Shown here in pieces: positions 24,557 through 33,636 of a stretch of DNA of 64,000 bases. The first letter of the stretch is position 1; every line of letters starts with the position of its first letter. The stretch is from contig JAEEVC010000003.1 in the NCBI GenBank assembly GCA_016287075.1, positions 62,001 to 126,000 on the forward strand, given 5' to 3'. The notes beneath the pieces were generated by a model. That model ran no database searches, was not told the origin of the DNA, and worked only from the letters and a program-made list of their open reading frames with translations. Made by a program: the position numbers and the translations under genes. This DNA is from Bacteroidales bacterium (GTDB lineage Bacteria; Bacteroidota; Bacteroidia; Bacteroidales; UBA932).

Positions 24557-26257
24557 CTACCTGACCCGACGGGTCGTAGCATCCTTTCCGTACACCACCC
24601 TGCGGGCTGCCTGGTTCCTGCGGCCCTGGAAATGGAAGTCGGTGTGGAGTCCCTTTTCCGTGCCCGTTTCCAGCATCCGCATCCAGTGGTCGCCGTAGCG
24701 GGAGACCAGGCGCGCGAAGTAGGTGATGGTGTCATACCCCTGGAATGCGAACTGGCTCGGCTCCGTGTTGTAGAGCGCCCGGTAGGCCAGCAGGAACTGC
24801 TTCACCTGCGGGTCGTAATAATCGACGAAATAGGCGGAACTGATGTGCAGCTGGGCGTTGTGGAACTGGTTGCTGTCGATCTCGTACGTGCGGATCTTGG
24901 AGGGGGTGTAGAGGACGATGTCGTAGCCCCGGTCGAGCAGGATGCCGATGTTGCGGATCACGTCGCTGAGGAACGGCTGGCGGTCGGAGGCGACCACGAT
25001 GCGGTTGGTCCGGTTCTTCGCCATGTAGTCCGGAAGCCGGTTCGGGATGTTGCGGCCCTCCCGGAGGGAATAGGACAGGGTGGAGAAACTCTCACCGCGC
25101 AGCTGCATCGCCTCGGTAATCACCTGTCCGGCCGCATTTTCCATGCCGGTTTCCGACAGGACGATGACGCGGTCTTCCCGGGCCCGCTCGCTGAAGACCC
25201 AATCCACGAGGTCCTCGTACTGGGCCTCGGCGGAACTCGGGGCCTGGATGAGGTTTACATGGCCGTCCACGAGCTCCGCCGCCTTCTGGTGGAGCGGCGA
25301 GATGACGGGAACGAGCCCGCCGGTGCGCTGCAGGACGGTTTCCAGGTCTTCCGTGGCCACCGGGCCGAGGACGAAGTCGTTGGCGGCAAGCTGCTGCTGG
25401 GAGGGGATGATACCCGTCGCCACGTCATGCACATGCAGCTTGACCCCGGTCCCGGCCTTTTCCAGGTCCCGGACGCCCATCAGTACGCCGGCATAGAAAT
25501 CCATGTAGATGTCGTTGGCCGCCCCGGATGCGTTGAACGGCAGCAGGAGCGCCACCTCGACGTTCGGCTTCGGCTGGTAGGTGATGTTGTCGAAGCGCCC
25601 GCTGATGTCGCCCTTGACATCCTGGATGATGTCCTTGATGGTCTCGATGGCGCCCTTCTTCCCGCCGTCGGGCTGCTCCGTCGCTTCCTTCGTCTCCGCT
25701 GTAACGGGCTGTCCTTCCGTCGTTTCCGTCGTTTCCGCCGCAACGGGCTGCTCCGGGATCCGGAGGACCTGGCCGGATTTGAGGCCGGTGGTGGTCAGGC
25801 CGTTGGCGGCCATGATGTCCTCGACGGACACGCCGAACTTCCGCGAGATGCCGTAGAGCGTGTCGAACCAGCGGACCGTATATTCCTGATAGGGCCCGGT
25901 GTACGGCTGCGCCGGCGGGGCGGGCTGTTTCTGCGGCGCCTCTTCCACGGTCTGCGCCTCGACGGGCGCTCCCGGAACGGGGATCAGGAGGATGGCGTCC
26001 TTCTTCAGGCCGGTCTCATGCAGGGACGGATTGGCGGCATAGATGTCTTCCACGCTCACCTGGTAGGCCTTGCTGATGGAATAGAGGGTCTGCCTCTCCT
26101 CCACCACGTGGGAATAGTACAGCCTCCCGTTCTGCCGGACCTTTTCCTTGGAGACGGTCACCGGCGTGGGGACATATTCCTGTGCGGGGGCGGGAAGGGC
26201 GGCGAGGCACAGGGCCGTAATGGCGAGGAAGATTCTCACTTTCATAATCATACGCAT
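24557..26257 (-). CDS. LysM-domain protein with periplasmic-binding-protein-like C-terminal domain
   Basis: A 566-residue exported protein: signal peptide (ending near PAPAQ), two LysM peptidoglycan-binding repeats (VEERQTLYSISKAYQVSVED at about 45-90 and VRWFDTLYGISRKFGVSVED at about 135-180), a Glu/Thr/Gln-rich linker, then a type I periplasmic-binding-like domain (VEVALLLPFN to the end). Such proteins are found across Bacteroidota and are thought to sit at the cell wall; the ligand is unknown. The start at 26257 overlaps the stop of the glycosyltransferase (TAATG); the ATG at 26245 (MKVRIF) is an equally good alternative and gives a cleaner signal peptide. Confidence 0.85.
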   Translation of the reverse strand: MRMIMKVRIFLAITALCLAALPAPAQEYVPTPVTVSKEKVRQNGRLYYSHVVEERQTLYSISKAYQVSVEDIYAANPSLHETGLKKDAILLIPVPGAPVEAQTVEEAPQKQPAPPAQPYTGPYQEYTVRWFDTLYGISRKFGVSVEDIMAANGLTTTGLKSGQVLRIPEQPVAAETTETTEGQPVTAETKEATEQPDGGKKGAIETIKDIIQDVKGDISGRFDNITYQPKPNVEVALLLPFNASGAANDIYMDFYAGVLMGVRDLEKAGTGVKLHVHDVATGIIPSQQQLAANDFVLGPVATEDLETVLQRTGGLVPVISPLHQKAAELVDGHVNLIQAPSSAEAQYEDLVDWVFSERAREDRVIVLSETGMENAAGQVITEAMQLRGESFSTLSYSLREGRNIPNRLPDYMAKNRTNRIVVASDRQPFLSDVIRNIGILLDRGYDIVLYTPSKIRTYEIDSNQFHNAQLHISSAYFVDYYDPQVKQFLLAYRALYNTEPSQFAFQGYDTITYFARLVSRYGDHWMRMLETGTEKGLHTDFHFQGRRNQAARRVVYGKDATTRRVR

Positions 26258-27372
26258 TAAAGTTGCCCGGCAAAGCCGGTCAGTCCGGTGCAGAAGCGCG
26301 TCCAGGAAAGCCGCTCTTTCTCGGCTTCGATGGCCCTCCCGCACGCGGCGCGGAGGGACGGGTCGCCGAAGAAGCGGAGGATGGCTTCCCGGATGGCGCC
26401 GGGTTCGGCGGCCGGGACCACCAGTCCCGTCCCGCGGTCCCCGACCGCCGCTTTCAGGCCGCCGGTGTCGGTAACGATCATCGGCACTCCGAAATGCAGG
26501 GAAATCGCGCCGATGCCGCTCTGGGTCGCGCTCCGGTACGGGAGCACGGTCACGTCGGCGGCGGAGAAGAAGCGCTTGACCTCGGCGTCGCGGATGTAGT
26601 CCGGGAACACGTGGACACGGTCCTTCCCGGGAAGCGAGTCGATGATCGCGCGGTATTTGTCAAAGGAGCCGTAGGGCTCGCCGGCCACGATGAGCTGGTA
26701 GTCGTCCGGCAGGTCGCGGAAGGCCTCCAGCAGGATGTCCAGCCCCTTGTAATCCCGGATCAGGCCGAAGAACAGGAGGTTCTTCATCCCGTGGCGGATG
26801 CCGAGGCCCTCTTCCGCCTCCTCCCGGGGCAGCGGCGCCCCGAAGTGCGTGTAGAGCGGGTGGGGGAGCAGGATGTGGCGGGCGTCCTTCCGGAGGGCCA
26901 GCAGTTCGTCCGTCACGCTGGGGGACATGGTCACGAACCCCTGGCAGCCGCGGAGGAAATACTTCGTCAGGGGCCTGTCGAAGAAATGGGGCTCGTGGGG
27001 GATGACGTTGTCGAGGATGGCGACGACCGGGCAGCCCGCATGGCGGGCGACCCAGCCCAGCGAGGGGGCGAACCAGGACATCCAGTAGCGGAGGACCAGC
27101 AGGTCCGGCTTCCACGCGCGGATGGCGCGCGCCGTGCGGACCCAGGTGGACGGCCGGATGGTGTCCAGCAGCGCCTCGCTTTCGACGGGCATGGCCTCGT
27201 CGTCGGGCGTCACATACTGCGTCTTGCCCGGGAAAAGCAGGCCCGGATACTGGCGCTTGAAATTGAAGGCCTTGACTGAATGCGACTTGCCCAGTTCACC
27301 CACGATGTGTGCGTTGAACTGGGCAATGCCGCCCCTGAGCGGATAGAAGCTGGACAGGACGGCGATACGCAT
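26257..27372 (-). CDS. Glycosyltransferase family 4-type protein
   Basis: A 371-residue GT-B protein. The N-terminus MRIAVLSSFYPLRGGIAQFN is typical of GT4 acceptors, and the C-terminal half has the nucleotide-sugar fold with LLFFGLIRDYKGLDILLEAF, VLPYRSATQSGIGAISLHFG and MIVTDTGGL, the place of the EX7E-like donor site. It is probably cytoplasmic or membrane-associated and adds a sugar to a lipid-linked or surface glycan. No glycan biosynthesis cluster surrounds it, so its acceptor is unknown. It lies 3 bp after the OmpH-like gene and overlaps the LysM gene start. Confidence 0.85.
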   Translation of the reverse strand: MRIAVLSSFYPLRGGIAQFNAHIVGELGKSHSVKAFNFKRQYPGLLFPGKTQYVTPDDEAMPVESEALLDTIRPSTWVRTARAIRAWKPDLLVLRYWMSWFAPSLGWVARHAGCPVVAILDNVIPHEPHFFDRPLTKYFLRGCQGFVTMSPSVTDELLALRKDARHILLPHPLYTHFGAPLPREEAEEGLGIRHGMKNLLFFGLIRDYKGLDILLEAFRDLPDDYQLIVAGEPYGSFDKYRAIIDSLPGKDRVHVFPDYIRDAEVKRFFSAADVTVLPYRSATQSGIGAISLHFGVPMIVTDTGGLKAAVGDRGTGLVVPAAEPGAIREAILRFFGDPSLRAACGRAIEAEKERLSWTRFCTGLTGFAGQL

Positions 27373-27375
27373 CGG

Positions 27376-27987
27376 CTACTTCTCGGCTTTCTCGGCGGCC
27401 TTGGTCTTGATGTACTCGTCGTTCAGGCCCTGGAGCAGTTCGTCGGTGATGTCCAGCATCGGGTCGCCGGTGACGACCGGGGCCGGGAGGATCTCACCGG
27501 AGGTGGTGAGGATGAGGGCATAGTGCTTCTCCTCGTTGAACTTCACCACATATTCGTTGATGGCGTTGGCGATCTGGTTGAGGGTCACCTGCTGCTCTTC
27601 GGCGATCTCGTTCTGCTTGCGCATGGCGTACTGCTGGTAATCCTGCTGCTGCTGCTGGAGCTTCTGGCCCTGGACTTCGGCGACGCTGCGGGTCAGGAGG
27701 CCCTTGTCGATCTTCTGCTGGAACTCGTTGACGTCCTTTTCGAGCTTCTTGCCGCGGCGGTCCACTTCGCTCTGGATGCCCGAGACCTTGGTCTCCAGGA
27801 CGGAGCGCAGGTCGTTGGCCATGTCGTAGCCGGCCATCACCTTGTCGATGTTGAAGAAAACGATGCTGCCGGCGACGGCGGTGGAATCGGAAGCGGTTTC
27901 CGCCGGAGCGGCGGGAGCGGCGGCGTTGTTGCAGCCGGCGAGGACGAGGCCCAGGACGGCCAGGCCGAGGATGAGAGTCTTTTTCAT
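27376..27987 (-). CDS. OmpH/Skp-like lipoprotein
   Basis: A 203-residue lipoprotein (LGLVLAGC, cysteine 19) with an Ala-rich linker then an OmpH/Skp-like body: IVFFNIDKVMAGYDMANDL, a long Gln/Lys/Glu coiled coil (KLQQQQQDYQQYAMRKQNE) and a C-terminal beta part. Skp-type chaperones hold unfolded outer-membrane proteins in the periplasm as trimers with coiled-coil arms. A second, non-lipidated member is encoded at 33018-33584. Start placed at the ATG at 27987, where the signal peptide begins. Confidence 0.85.
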   Translation of the reverse strand: MKKTLILGLAVLGLVLAGCNNAAAPAAPAETASDSTAVAGSIVFFNIDKVMAGYDMANDLRSVLETKVSGIQSEVDRRGKKLEKDVNEFQQKIDKGLLTRSVAEVQGQKLQQQQQDYQQYAMRKQNEIAEEQQVTLNQIANAINEYVVKFNEEKHYALILTTSGEILPAPVVTGDPMLDITDELLQGLNDEYIKTKAAEKAEK

Positions 27988-28032
27988 TTGTATTTGCTGT
28001 ATTATTTTTGTTTCAACAGGTGCAATAACTTG

Positions 28033-28040
28033 CAAATGTA
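28033..28040 (-). promoter_or_regulatory. -7 box TACATTTG for the OmpH-like lipoprotein operon
   Basis: Minus-strand TACATTTG, 45 bp upstream of the start at 27987 and only 1 bp from the stop codon of pdxJ. Confidence 0.65.
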
Positions 28041-28041
28041 C

Positions 28042-28761
28042 TTATTTTTTCCGGATTTCCCCAAGATAGGCCCGAATAGTTTGCTCCAGACCCAGGTAGA
28101 GGGCGTCGCTGATGAGCGCATGGCCGATGGAGACCTCGGCGGTCCAGGGGATGGTGCGGATGAAAAAGCCGAGGTTGTCGAGGTTGAGGTCATGGCCGGC
28201 GTTGACCCCGAGGCCGCAGCTGCGGGCGGCTTTCGCCGTCTCGAGGTAGCGGGCGACGGCGACGTCCGGGTCGAGGACGTATTCCGCCGCATAGTCGGCG
28301 GTGTAGAGCTCCACGCGGTCCGCCCCGCAGGCGGCCGCCCCTTCCGCCATGTCCGGATCCGGGTCGATGAAGATGGACGTCCGGATGCCCTTTTCCCGGA
28401 ACCGACGGCAGATGTCCGTCAGGAAATCCTTGTGCTTCAGCGTGTTCCATCCGGCGTTGGAGGTGATGGCGTCGTGGGCGTCCGGGACGAGGGTGACCTG
28501 TTCCGGGACGACTTCGAGGACGAGGTCCACGAAAGAGGGGATGGGGTTGCCTTCGATATTGAACTCCGTCGTCACGAGCGGGCGGAGGAGCCGGACGTCG
28601 GCGTAGCGGATGTGCCGCTCGTCGGGGCGGGGATGGACGGTGATGCCTTCCGCGCCGAAGCCCTGGATGTCGACCGCCGCCTTCTCCACGTCCGGGAGGT
28701 TGCCCCCGCGGGCGTTGCGGAGGGTGGCGATCTTGTTGATATTCACGCTGAGCCGGGTCAT
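28042..28761 (-). CDS. pdxJ: Pyridoxine 5'-phosphate synthase
   Basis: A 239-residue TIM-barrel protein: N-terminus [18 protein letters not shown], the HPRPDERHI block, [14 protein letters not shown] and [11 protein letters not shown] are PdxJ signatures. It condenses 1-deoxy-D-xylulose 5-phosphate with 3-amino-2-oxopropyl phosphate to make pyridoxine phosphate in de novo vitamin B6 synthesis. It is transcribed divergently from nadK. Start at ATG 28761, 21 bp after its -7 box; a longer frame upstream would cross the promoter. Confidence 0.97.
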   Translation of the reverse strand: MTRLSVNINKIATLRNARGGNLPDVEKAAVDIQGFGAEGITVHPRPDERHIRYADVRLLRPLVTTEFNIEGNPIPSFVDLVLEVVPEQVTLVPDAHDAITSNAGWNTLKHKDFLTDICRRFREKGIRTSIFIDPDPDMAEGAAACGADRVELYTADYAAEYVLDPDVAVARYLETAKAARSCGLGVNAGHDLNLDNLGFFIRTIPWTAEVSIGHALISDALYLGLEQTIRAYLGEIRKK

Positions 28762-28782
28762 CTTTCTGTGCTGTTGGTCTCG

Positions 28783-28790
28783 CAAATGTA
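28783..28790 (-). promoter_or_regulatory. -7 box TACATTTG for pdxJ
   Basis: Minus-strand TACATTTG with 21 bp between its last base and the ATG at 28761. Confidence 0.65.
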
Positions 28791-28821
28791 GCAAATGCTG
28801 TTCCATTTTCCAAGAATTCCG

Positions 28822-28829
28822 TAAATTTG
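28822..28829 (+). promoter_or_regulatory. -7 box TAAATTTG for nadK
   Basis: Plus-strand TAAATTTG, 20 bp before the ATG at 28850; the divergent pdxJ box lies 31 bp away. Confidence 0.65.
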
Positions 28830-28849
28830 CAGGAATTCACTCACGTGCG

Positions 28850-29659
28850 ATGAAAGCAGCTACTTATATCAAGCAGGCGGCGCTTGCGGACGACCCGCGC
28901 TGGCGCGCCCTCGCGGACGGCCTGGCGGCGGGCGGTGTCGAGCTTTACCCCGTCTCCACCCGGGAGGACATCCGCCCGGAGACGGACCTCCTCCTGTCCG
29001 TCGGCGGCGACGGGACCTTCCTCTCCGCGTCGAAACGGGTGGGGGACAGCGGCATCCCGGTGCTCGGGGTCAACCTCGGCCGGCTGGGATTCCTCTCGGA
29101 AAACCGGCCCGAGGACCTTCTGGAGCCGGTTCTCCGCGGCGATTACATCGTGGAGGAACGGACCCTCCTCGCCGTGGAAGGCCTGGGCGGGGACATGTAT
29201 CCCCATGCGCTCAACGAGATGGCCGTCCAGCGGAGCGGCGCCGCCATCCTCGGCATCCGGGTCGCCGTGGACGGCCAGTCCCTGCCCGTATTCTGGGCGG
29301 ACGGCCTGCTCGTCGCGACGAGCTCCGGTTCGACCGCCTATTCCCTCAGCGTCGGCGGGCCCATCTGTTCCCCGGAAGCCCCCGTGCTGGTCATCGCGCC
29401 GATCGCCCCCCACAACCTCAATGTCCGTCCGCTGGTCGTCCCCGAATCCGCCCATATCGACATCTCCGTCGTCTCCCGGGACAGCAGCGTCCGGGTTTCC
29501 CTGGACAACCGCACGGCCCTGGCGCCCCCGACCGTCCGTCTTTCCGTACACGTGGCACAGTTTTCGCTGAAGAGAATCCGGCTTCCGGAATCCGGTTTCG
29601 TGAAGGCCCTCACGAGCAAATTGTTCTGGGGAGAAGACATCCGCAGTGGAATGGAATGA
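28850..29659 (+). CDS. nadK: NAD kinase
   Basis: A 269-residue NAD/diacylglycerol-kinase-fold enzyme. The catalytic GGDGTFL lies in LLLSVGGDGTFLSASKR near residue 55, the NE motif in HALNEMAV, and the glycine-rich C-terminal TSSGSTAYSLSVGGP with APIAPHNLNVRPLV. It phosphorylates NAD to NADP. The stop overlaps the uppS start by 4 bp (ATGA), so the two are likely coupled; this opens the nadK-uppS-bamA-ompH block that is common in Bacteroidota. Confidence 0.97.
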   Translation: MKAATYIKQAALADDPRWRALADGLAAGGVELYPVSTREDIRPETDLLLSVGGDGTFLSASKRVGDSGIPVLGVNLGRLGFLSENRPEDLLEPVLRGDYIVEERTLLAVEGLGGDMYPHALNEMAVQRSGAAILGIRVAVDGQSLPVFWADGLLVATSSGSTAYSLSVGGPICSPEAPVLVIAPIAPHNLNVRPLVVPESAHIDISVVSRDSSVRVSLDNRTALAPPTVRLSVHVAQFSLKRIRLPESGFVKALTSKLFWGEDIRSGME

Positions 29660-30375
29660 CGCACATGGAAGAAAAACGCATACCGCAGCACGTATCGATC
29701 ATCATGGACGGCAACGGCCGCTGGGCCCGGGAACGGGGCCGCGAGCGCGTGTACGGCCACAAGCACGGGGTTGAAAGCGTCCGTGCCTGTACGGAGGCCG
29801 CCGTCGAGGCAGGTGTGAAATACCTGTCCCTCTTCGCTTTCTCCGAGGAGAACTGGGGCCGTCCCGAGGCCGAGGTCACCACGCTCATGGAACTGATGAT
29901 GGATGCGATCGCCCGGGAGGTCCGGACGCTGATGGACAACGGCGTCCGTTTCGTCGTCATCGGCAACCGGAAACGCCTGTCCGACAAGCTGAACCAGGCC
30001 ATCGACGGCCTGATGGAAGAGACCGCCGGACAGCAGCGGATGACCCTGGTGGTCTTCCTCAGCTACAGCGGCAAGTGGGACCTCCTCCAGGCCGCAAAGG
30101 AACTGGCCCGCCGCCACGCCGGCGACCCGGAAGGGCTCGAGGCGGCCGACGCCGCGGAGTTCGACAGCCTCCTGGCGACCGCGGGCATCCCCGACCCCGA
30201 CCTGCTGATCCGCACCTCCGGCGAGCAGCGGATCTCCAATTTCCTCCTCTGGCAGTGTGCCTACACCGAATTCTATTTCACCGATATCCTTTGGCCCGAT
30301 TTCCGCAAGGAAGCGTTCCGCGCCGCGCTCGAAGAATTCGCGCGGCGTGACCGGCGGTATGGAAAAGTCAAATAA
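29656..30375 (+). CDS. uppS: Undecaprenyl diphosphate synthase
   Basis: A 239-residue cis-prenyltransferase: HVSIIMDGNGRWAR (catalytic Asp18 in MDGNGRWA), AFSEENWGRP, and RTSGEQRISNFLLWQ with the C-terminal substrate and metal residues, then EFYFTDILWPDF. It makes the C55 lipid carrier for peptidoglycan and surface glycans from isoprenoid units, fitting with dxr in the same window. It overlaps nadK by 4 bp; ATG at 29665 is a possible alternative start. Confidence 0.97.
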   Translation: MTHMEEKRIPQHVSIIMDGNGRWARERGRERVYGHKHGVESVRACTEAAVEAGVKYLSLFAFSEENWGRPEAEVTTLMELMMDAIAREVRTLMDNGVRFVVIGNRKRLSDKLNQAIDGLMEETAGQQRMTLVVFLSYSGKWDLLQAAKELARRHAGDPEGLEAADAAEFDSLLATAGIPDPDLLIRTSGEQRISNFLLWQCAYTEFYFTDILWPDFRKEAFRAALEEFARRDRRYGKVK

Positions 30376-30381
30376 AACGAT

Positions 30382-30389
30382 TATCTTTG
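30382..30389 (+). promoter_or_regulatory. -7 box TATCTTTG for bamA
   Basis: TATCTTTG just after the uppS stop, 17 bp before the bamA ATG at 30407; bamA may also be read through from nadK. Confidence 0.65.
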
Positions 30390-30406
30390 CAAGTTCAAAC
30401 CGCTGA

Positions 30407-32989
30407 ATGATGAAGTTGAGGAACATACTCCTTCCCGCCGTCCTGTCCCTGCTGGGCACCGCCGCCTTCGCACAGACGGGCCGCGCCGGTATCGAGATCG
30501 ATTATAACGCGCCGAAGGACTATATCGTCGCCGGCGTGGACGTGGAGGGCAGCCAGTATTACGGCGTGCAGCAGATCATCAACCTGACCGGCCTGCAGAA
30601 GGGCGTGGTGGTGACCATCCCCGGCGAGGACATCTCCTCGATGATCGAGCGCATCTGGGGCCAGCGCCTTTTCGAGGATGTCGCCATGGTGGTCGATTCC
30701 CTCAGCGCCGGCCGGGACAGCGTGTGGCTGAAAATCTGCATCAAGGAGCGCCCCCGCGTGTCCCGCTGGACCTTCTCCGGCGTCCGCAGCGGCGAGAAGA
30801 AGGACCTGCAGGAGCGGCTGAACCTCCGCCCTGGCCGCGAATACTCCGACTACATCAAGACCACCTCGGTGGACATCATCAAGCGGTACTACAAGGAAAA
30901 GGGCTTCCAGCTCTGCGAGGTGGACGTCGAGACGCAGCGCGACAGCGTCATCAAGAGCGCCATCACCGTCAATTTCGCCGTCAACCGGGGCCAGAAGGTC
31001 AAGATCCGCGACATCAACTTCATCGGCAACGAGCACGTCAAGGATTTCAAGCTCGCCCGCTCGATGAAGAAGACCAAATCCAACAAGATCTATAACTTCT
31101 TCTCCAGCAAGAAGTTCAATGAAAAAGAGTACGTCAACGACAAGAAGACGGTCGTCGAGGCCTTCAACGAGGCGGGCTATCGCGACGCGCGGCTCGTGCG
31201 CGACTCCATTTATTTCGTCGAGCCCAACCGCCTCGGCATCGACCTCCAGTTCGAGGAAGGTCACAAGTATTATTTCCGCAACATCACCTGGACGGGCAAT
31301 TCCGTCTATCCGACCGAGACCCTCAACCAGATCCTCCAGATCCAGAAGGGCGACGTCTATGACCGGGTCACGATGAACAAGCGCCTCTTCGGCGGCGGCA
31401 AGCAGACCGAGTACGACATCTCCAAGCTGTACCGCGACAACGGCTACCTGTTCTTCCAGCTCACCCCCGTCGAGATGAACATCCAGAACGACTCCGTCGA
31501 TGTCGAGATGCGCATCTCCGAGGGCAAGCCGGCGACCCTGAACAACATCATCATCAACGGCAATGACCTCACCAGCGAGAAAGTGGTCCGCCGCCAGGTG
31601 ATGACCCGCCCGGGCTACCTGTTCTCGCAGACGGACTTCGAGCGTTCCATCCGGGAAATCGCCTCCCTCGGCCAGTTCGACCCGGAGGCCATCACCGACC
31701 CGTCCAAGGGCTACTCGATCATCCCGAACCAGCTCAACAACACCGTCGACCTGATCTACAACGTCACCGAGAAGCCCTCCTCGCAGCTGGAACTCTCCGG
31801 CGGCTGGGGCGGCAACACCTTCGTGGCGACGGCCGGCGTGAGCTTCAACAACTTCTCGACCCAGCGCTTCTTCGACAAGAGCGCCTGGCGTCCCGTCCCG
31901 CTGGGCGATGCGCAGAACCTCTCGTTCCGCTTCCAGACCAACGGACAGTATTATACGGCCCTCTCGGCCAGTTTCATGGAGCCGTGGCTCTTCGGCAAGA
32001 AGCCGACGTCCCTGTCGCTCTCGGGCTACTATTCCAAGATGACGGATTCCTACCTGACGATCGGAATCCTCTCGACGGACAAGATGTATGAGGTGTTCGG
32101 CTTCAACGCCGGCCTCGGCAACCGTCTCAAGTGGCCCGACAACTATTTCGTCCTGTACAATTCCCTCAGCTGGCAGACCTACCGGCTGACGAACTGGTAC
32201 AACGGCTACTTCATGTTCAACAACGGTACTTCCCACAACCTGAGCTATACCCTCTCGCTGAGCCGCAACTCCACCGACCAGCAGATCTACCCGCGCCAGG
32301 GTTCGGACTTCTCCTTCTCCCTGCAGCTGACCCCGCCCTATTCCCTCTTCCGCAAGCACACGTTCGACGCGGAGGGCAACCGGGTGGACGTCGCTTCCTG
32401 GAAGGACGTCACCTATGACAACTGGACCTCCCAGCAGCGCTACAAGTGGATCGAGTACCACAAATGGAAATTCTCGGGCGCGGTCTATACCAAGCTCATC
32501 GGCGACCTCGTGCTGATGGCCCGCGCGCAGTTCGGCTACCTGGGCTACTACAACCGCAAATGGGGCTATTCCCCGTTCGAGGGCTTCCAGGTCGGCGGTG
32601 ACGGCATGACCGGCTACAACACCTACGGCTCCGAAATCATCGCCCTCCGCGGTTATGAGAACTACTCCCTGACCCCGACGGTATACAGCCCGTACACGGG
32701 CACGACCCAGTACTCGGGTAACGTCTATGACAAGTTCACGGTTGAACTCCGTTACCCGGTCATCCTCCAGCCGCAGTCGACGATCTTCGTCCTCGGCTTC
32801 CTCGAAGGCGGTAACTGCTGGGACGATATCCGCAAGTTCAACCCCTTCCAGATCAAACGGGCCGCCGGTGTCGGCGTCCGCGTATTCCTTCCGATGATCG
32901 GCCTCCTCGGCATTGACTGGGGCTACGGCTTTGACGACAAGCAGAACGGCGGAAGCCAGTTCCACTTCCTCATCGGACAGCAATTCTAA
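30407..32989 (+). CDS. bamA: Outer-membrane protein assembly factor BamA
   Basis: An 860-residue Omp85 protein: signal peptide (ending TAAFAQ), about five POTRA domains over residues ~40-440 (for example INLTGLQKGVVVTIPGEDIS, VDIIKRYYKEKGFQ, INGNDLTSEKVVRRQ), then a 16-strand barrel with late motifs VGVRVFLPMIGLLGIDWGYG and a terminal aromatic strand (HFLIGQQF). BamA is the core of the machine that inserts barrel proteins such as the SusC and porin proteins in this window. It is followed 28 bp later by the Skp-like ompH. Confidence 0.97.
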   Translation: MMKLRNILLPAVLSLLGTAAFAQTGRAGIEIDYNAPKDYIVAGVDVEGSQYYGVQQIINLTGLQKGVVVTIPGEDISSMIERIWGQRLFEDVAMVVDSLSAGRDSVWLKICIKERPRVSRWTFSGVRSGEKKDLQERLNLRPGREYSDYIKTTSVDIIKRYYKEKGFQLCEVDVETQRDSVIKSAITVNFAVNRGQKVKIRDINFIGNEHVKDFKLARSMKKTKSNKIYNFFSSKKFNEKEYVNDKKTVVEAFNEAGYRDARLVRDSIYFVEPNRLGIDLQFEEGHKYYFRNITWTGNSVYPTETLNQILQIQKGDVYDRVTMNKRLFGGGKQTEYDISKLYRDNGYLFFQLTPVEMNIQNDSVDVEMRISEGKPATLNNIIINGNDLTSEKVVRRQVMTRPGYLFSQTDFERSIREIASLGQFDPEAITDPSKGYSIIPNQLNNTVDLIYNVTEKPSSQLELSGGWGGNTFVATAGVSFNNFSTQRFFDKSAWRPVPLGDAQNLSFRFQTNGQYYTALSASFMEPWLFGKKPTSLSLSGYYSKMTDSYLTIGILSTDKMYEVFGFNAGLGNRLKWPDNYFVLYNSLSWQTYRLTNWYNGYFMFNNGTSHNLSYTLSLSRNSTDQQIYPRQGSDFSFSLQLTPPYSLFRKHTFDAEGNRVDVASWKDVTYDNWTSQQRYKWIEYHKWKFSGAVYTKLIGDLVLMARAQFGYLGYYNRKWGYSPFEGFQVGGDGMTGYNTYGSEIIALRGYENYSLTPTVYSPYTGTTQYSGNVYDKFTVELRYPVILQPQSTIFVLGFLEGGNCWDDIRKFNPFQIKRAAGVGVRVFLPMIGLLGIDWGYGFDDKQNGGSQFHFLIGQQF

Positions 32990-33017
32990 AAGTGAAAACA
33001 ATTAAAACACAAGCAAA

Positions 33018-33584
33018 ATGAAAAAGATTTTCGTCGTCGCCGCCATGGCGCTTTTGACCCTCTCCGCTTCCGCCCAGAAGATCGGACGTGTCAGTTTCTC
33101 CGAACTGGTCCAGCTGATGCCCGAGGCCGACGAGGCCCGTGCGACCCTCAAGCTCGTCAGCAAGGAAGCCGACGAGGCCCTGCAGGACATCTACCAGGAA
33201 TACCAGAACAAGATGAACCAGTACCAGCAGAAGCAGTCGAGCTGGACCCCGGCCATCAAGGAAGCCAAGGAACGGGAGCTGATGGAGATCCAGAACCGGC
33301 TCCAGGAGAACCAGCAGGTCTTCCAGCAGGAAATCCAGCAGAAGCAGAACGAGCTGATGGACCCGATTTACAAGAAGGCCCAGGAAACGGTCCAGAAGCT
33401 GGCCAAGGAAGCCGGCCTTATCGCCGTGTTCGATTCCTCCAGCGCCCTCTATTTCGATGAGGCCGCCGTCATCGACCTGACGGCTTCCGCCCGCAAGGCC
33501 CTCAACATCGCCGAAGGACGCACCCTCCAGGCCCTCAATGAAGAACTTCAGGCTGCAGCCGCGGCCGAACAGCAGCAGAAATAA
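33018..33584 (+). CDS. OmpH/Skp family periplasmic chaperone
   Basis: A 188-residue exported protein (signal peptide ending SASAQ). The mature part has the Skp pattern: KIGRVSFSELVQLMPEADEA, a long Gln/Lys/Glu coiled coil over residues ~50-125, and a C-terminal AGLIAVFDSSSALYFDE strand region. It escorts unfolded outer-membrane proteins to BamA, which is encoded immediately upstream. A hairpin terminator follows 11 bp after the stop. Confidence 0.92.
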   Translation: MKKIFVVAAMALLTLSASAQKIGRVSFSELVQLMPEADEARATLKLVSKEADEALQDIYQEYQNKMNQYQQKQSSWTPAIKEAKERELMEIQNRLQENQQVFQQEIQQKQNELMDPIYKKAQETVQKLAKEAGLIAVFDSSSALYFDEAAVIDLTASARKALNIAEGRTLQALNEELQAAAAAEQQQK

Positions 33585-33595
33585 TTGACTGTCAG

Positions 33596-33622
33596 GGCGG
33601 GTTTTGTACCCGCCCCTTTTTT
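33596..33622 (+). terminator. Terminator (or attenuator) between ompH and korA
   Basis: GGGCGG (33596-33601) pairs with CCGCCC (33610-33615), followed by CTTTTTT. The korA ATG lies only 15 bp past the T-tract with no clear TAnnTTTG between them. Confidence 0.8.
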
Positions 33623-33636
33623 GCCACATAATCGGA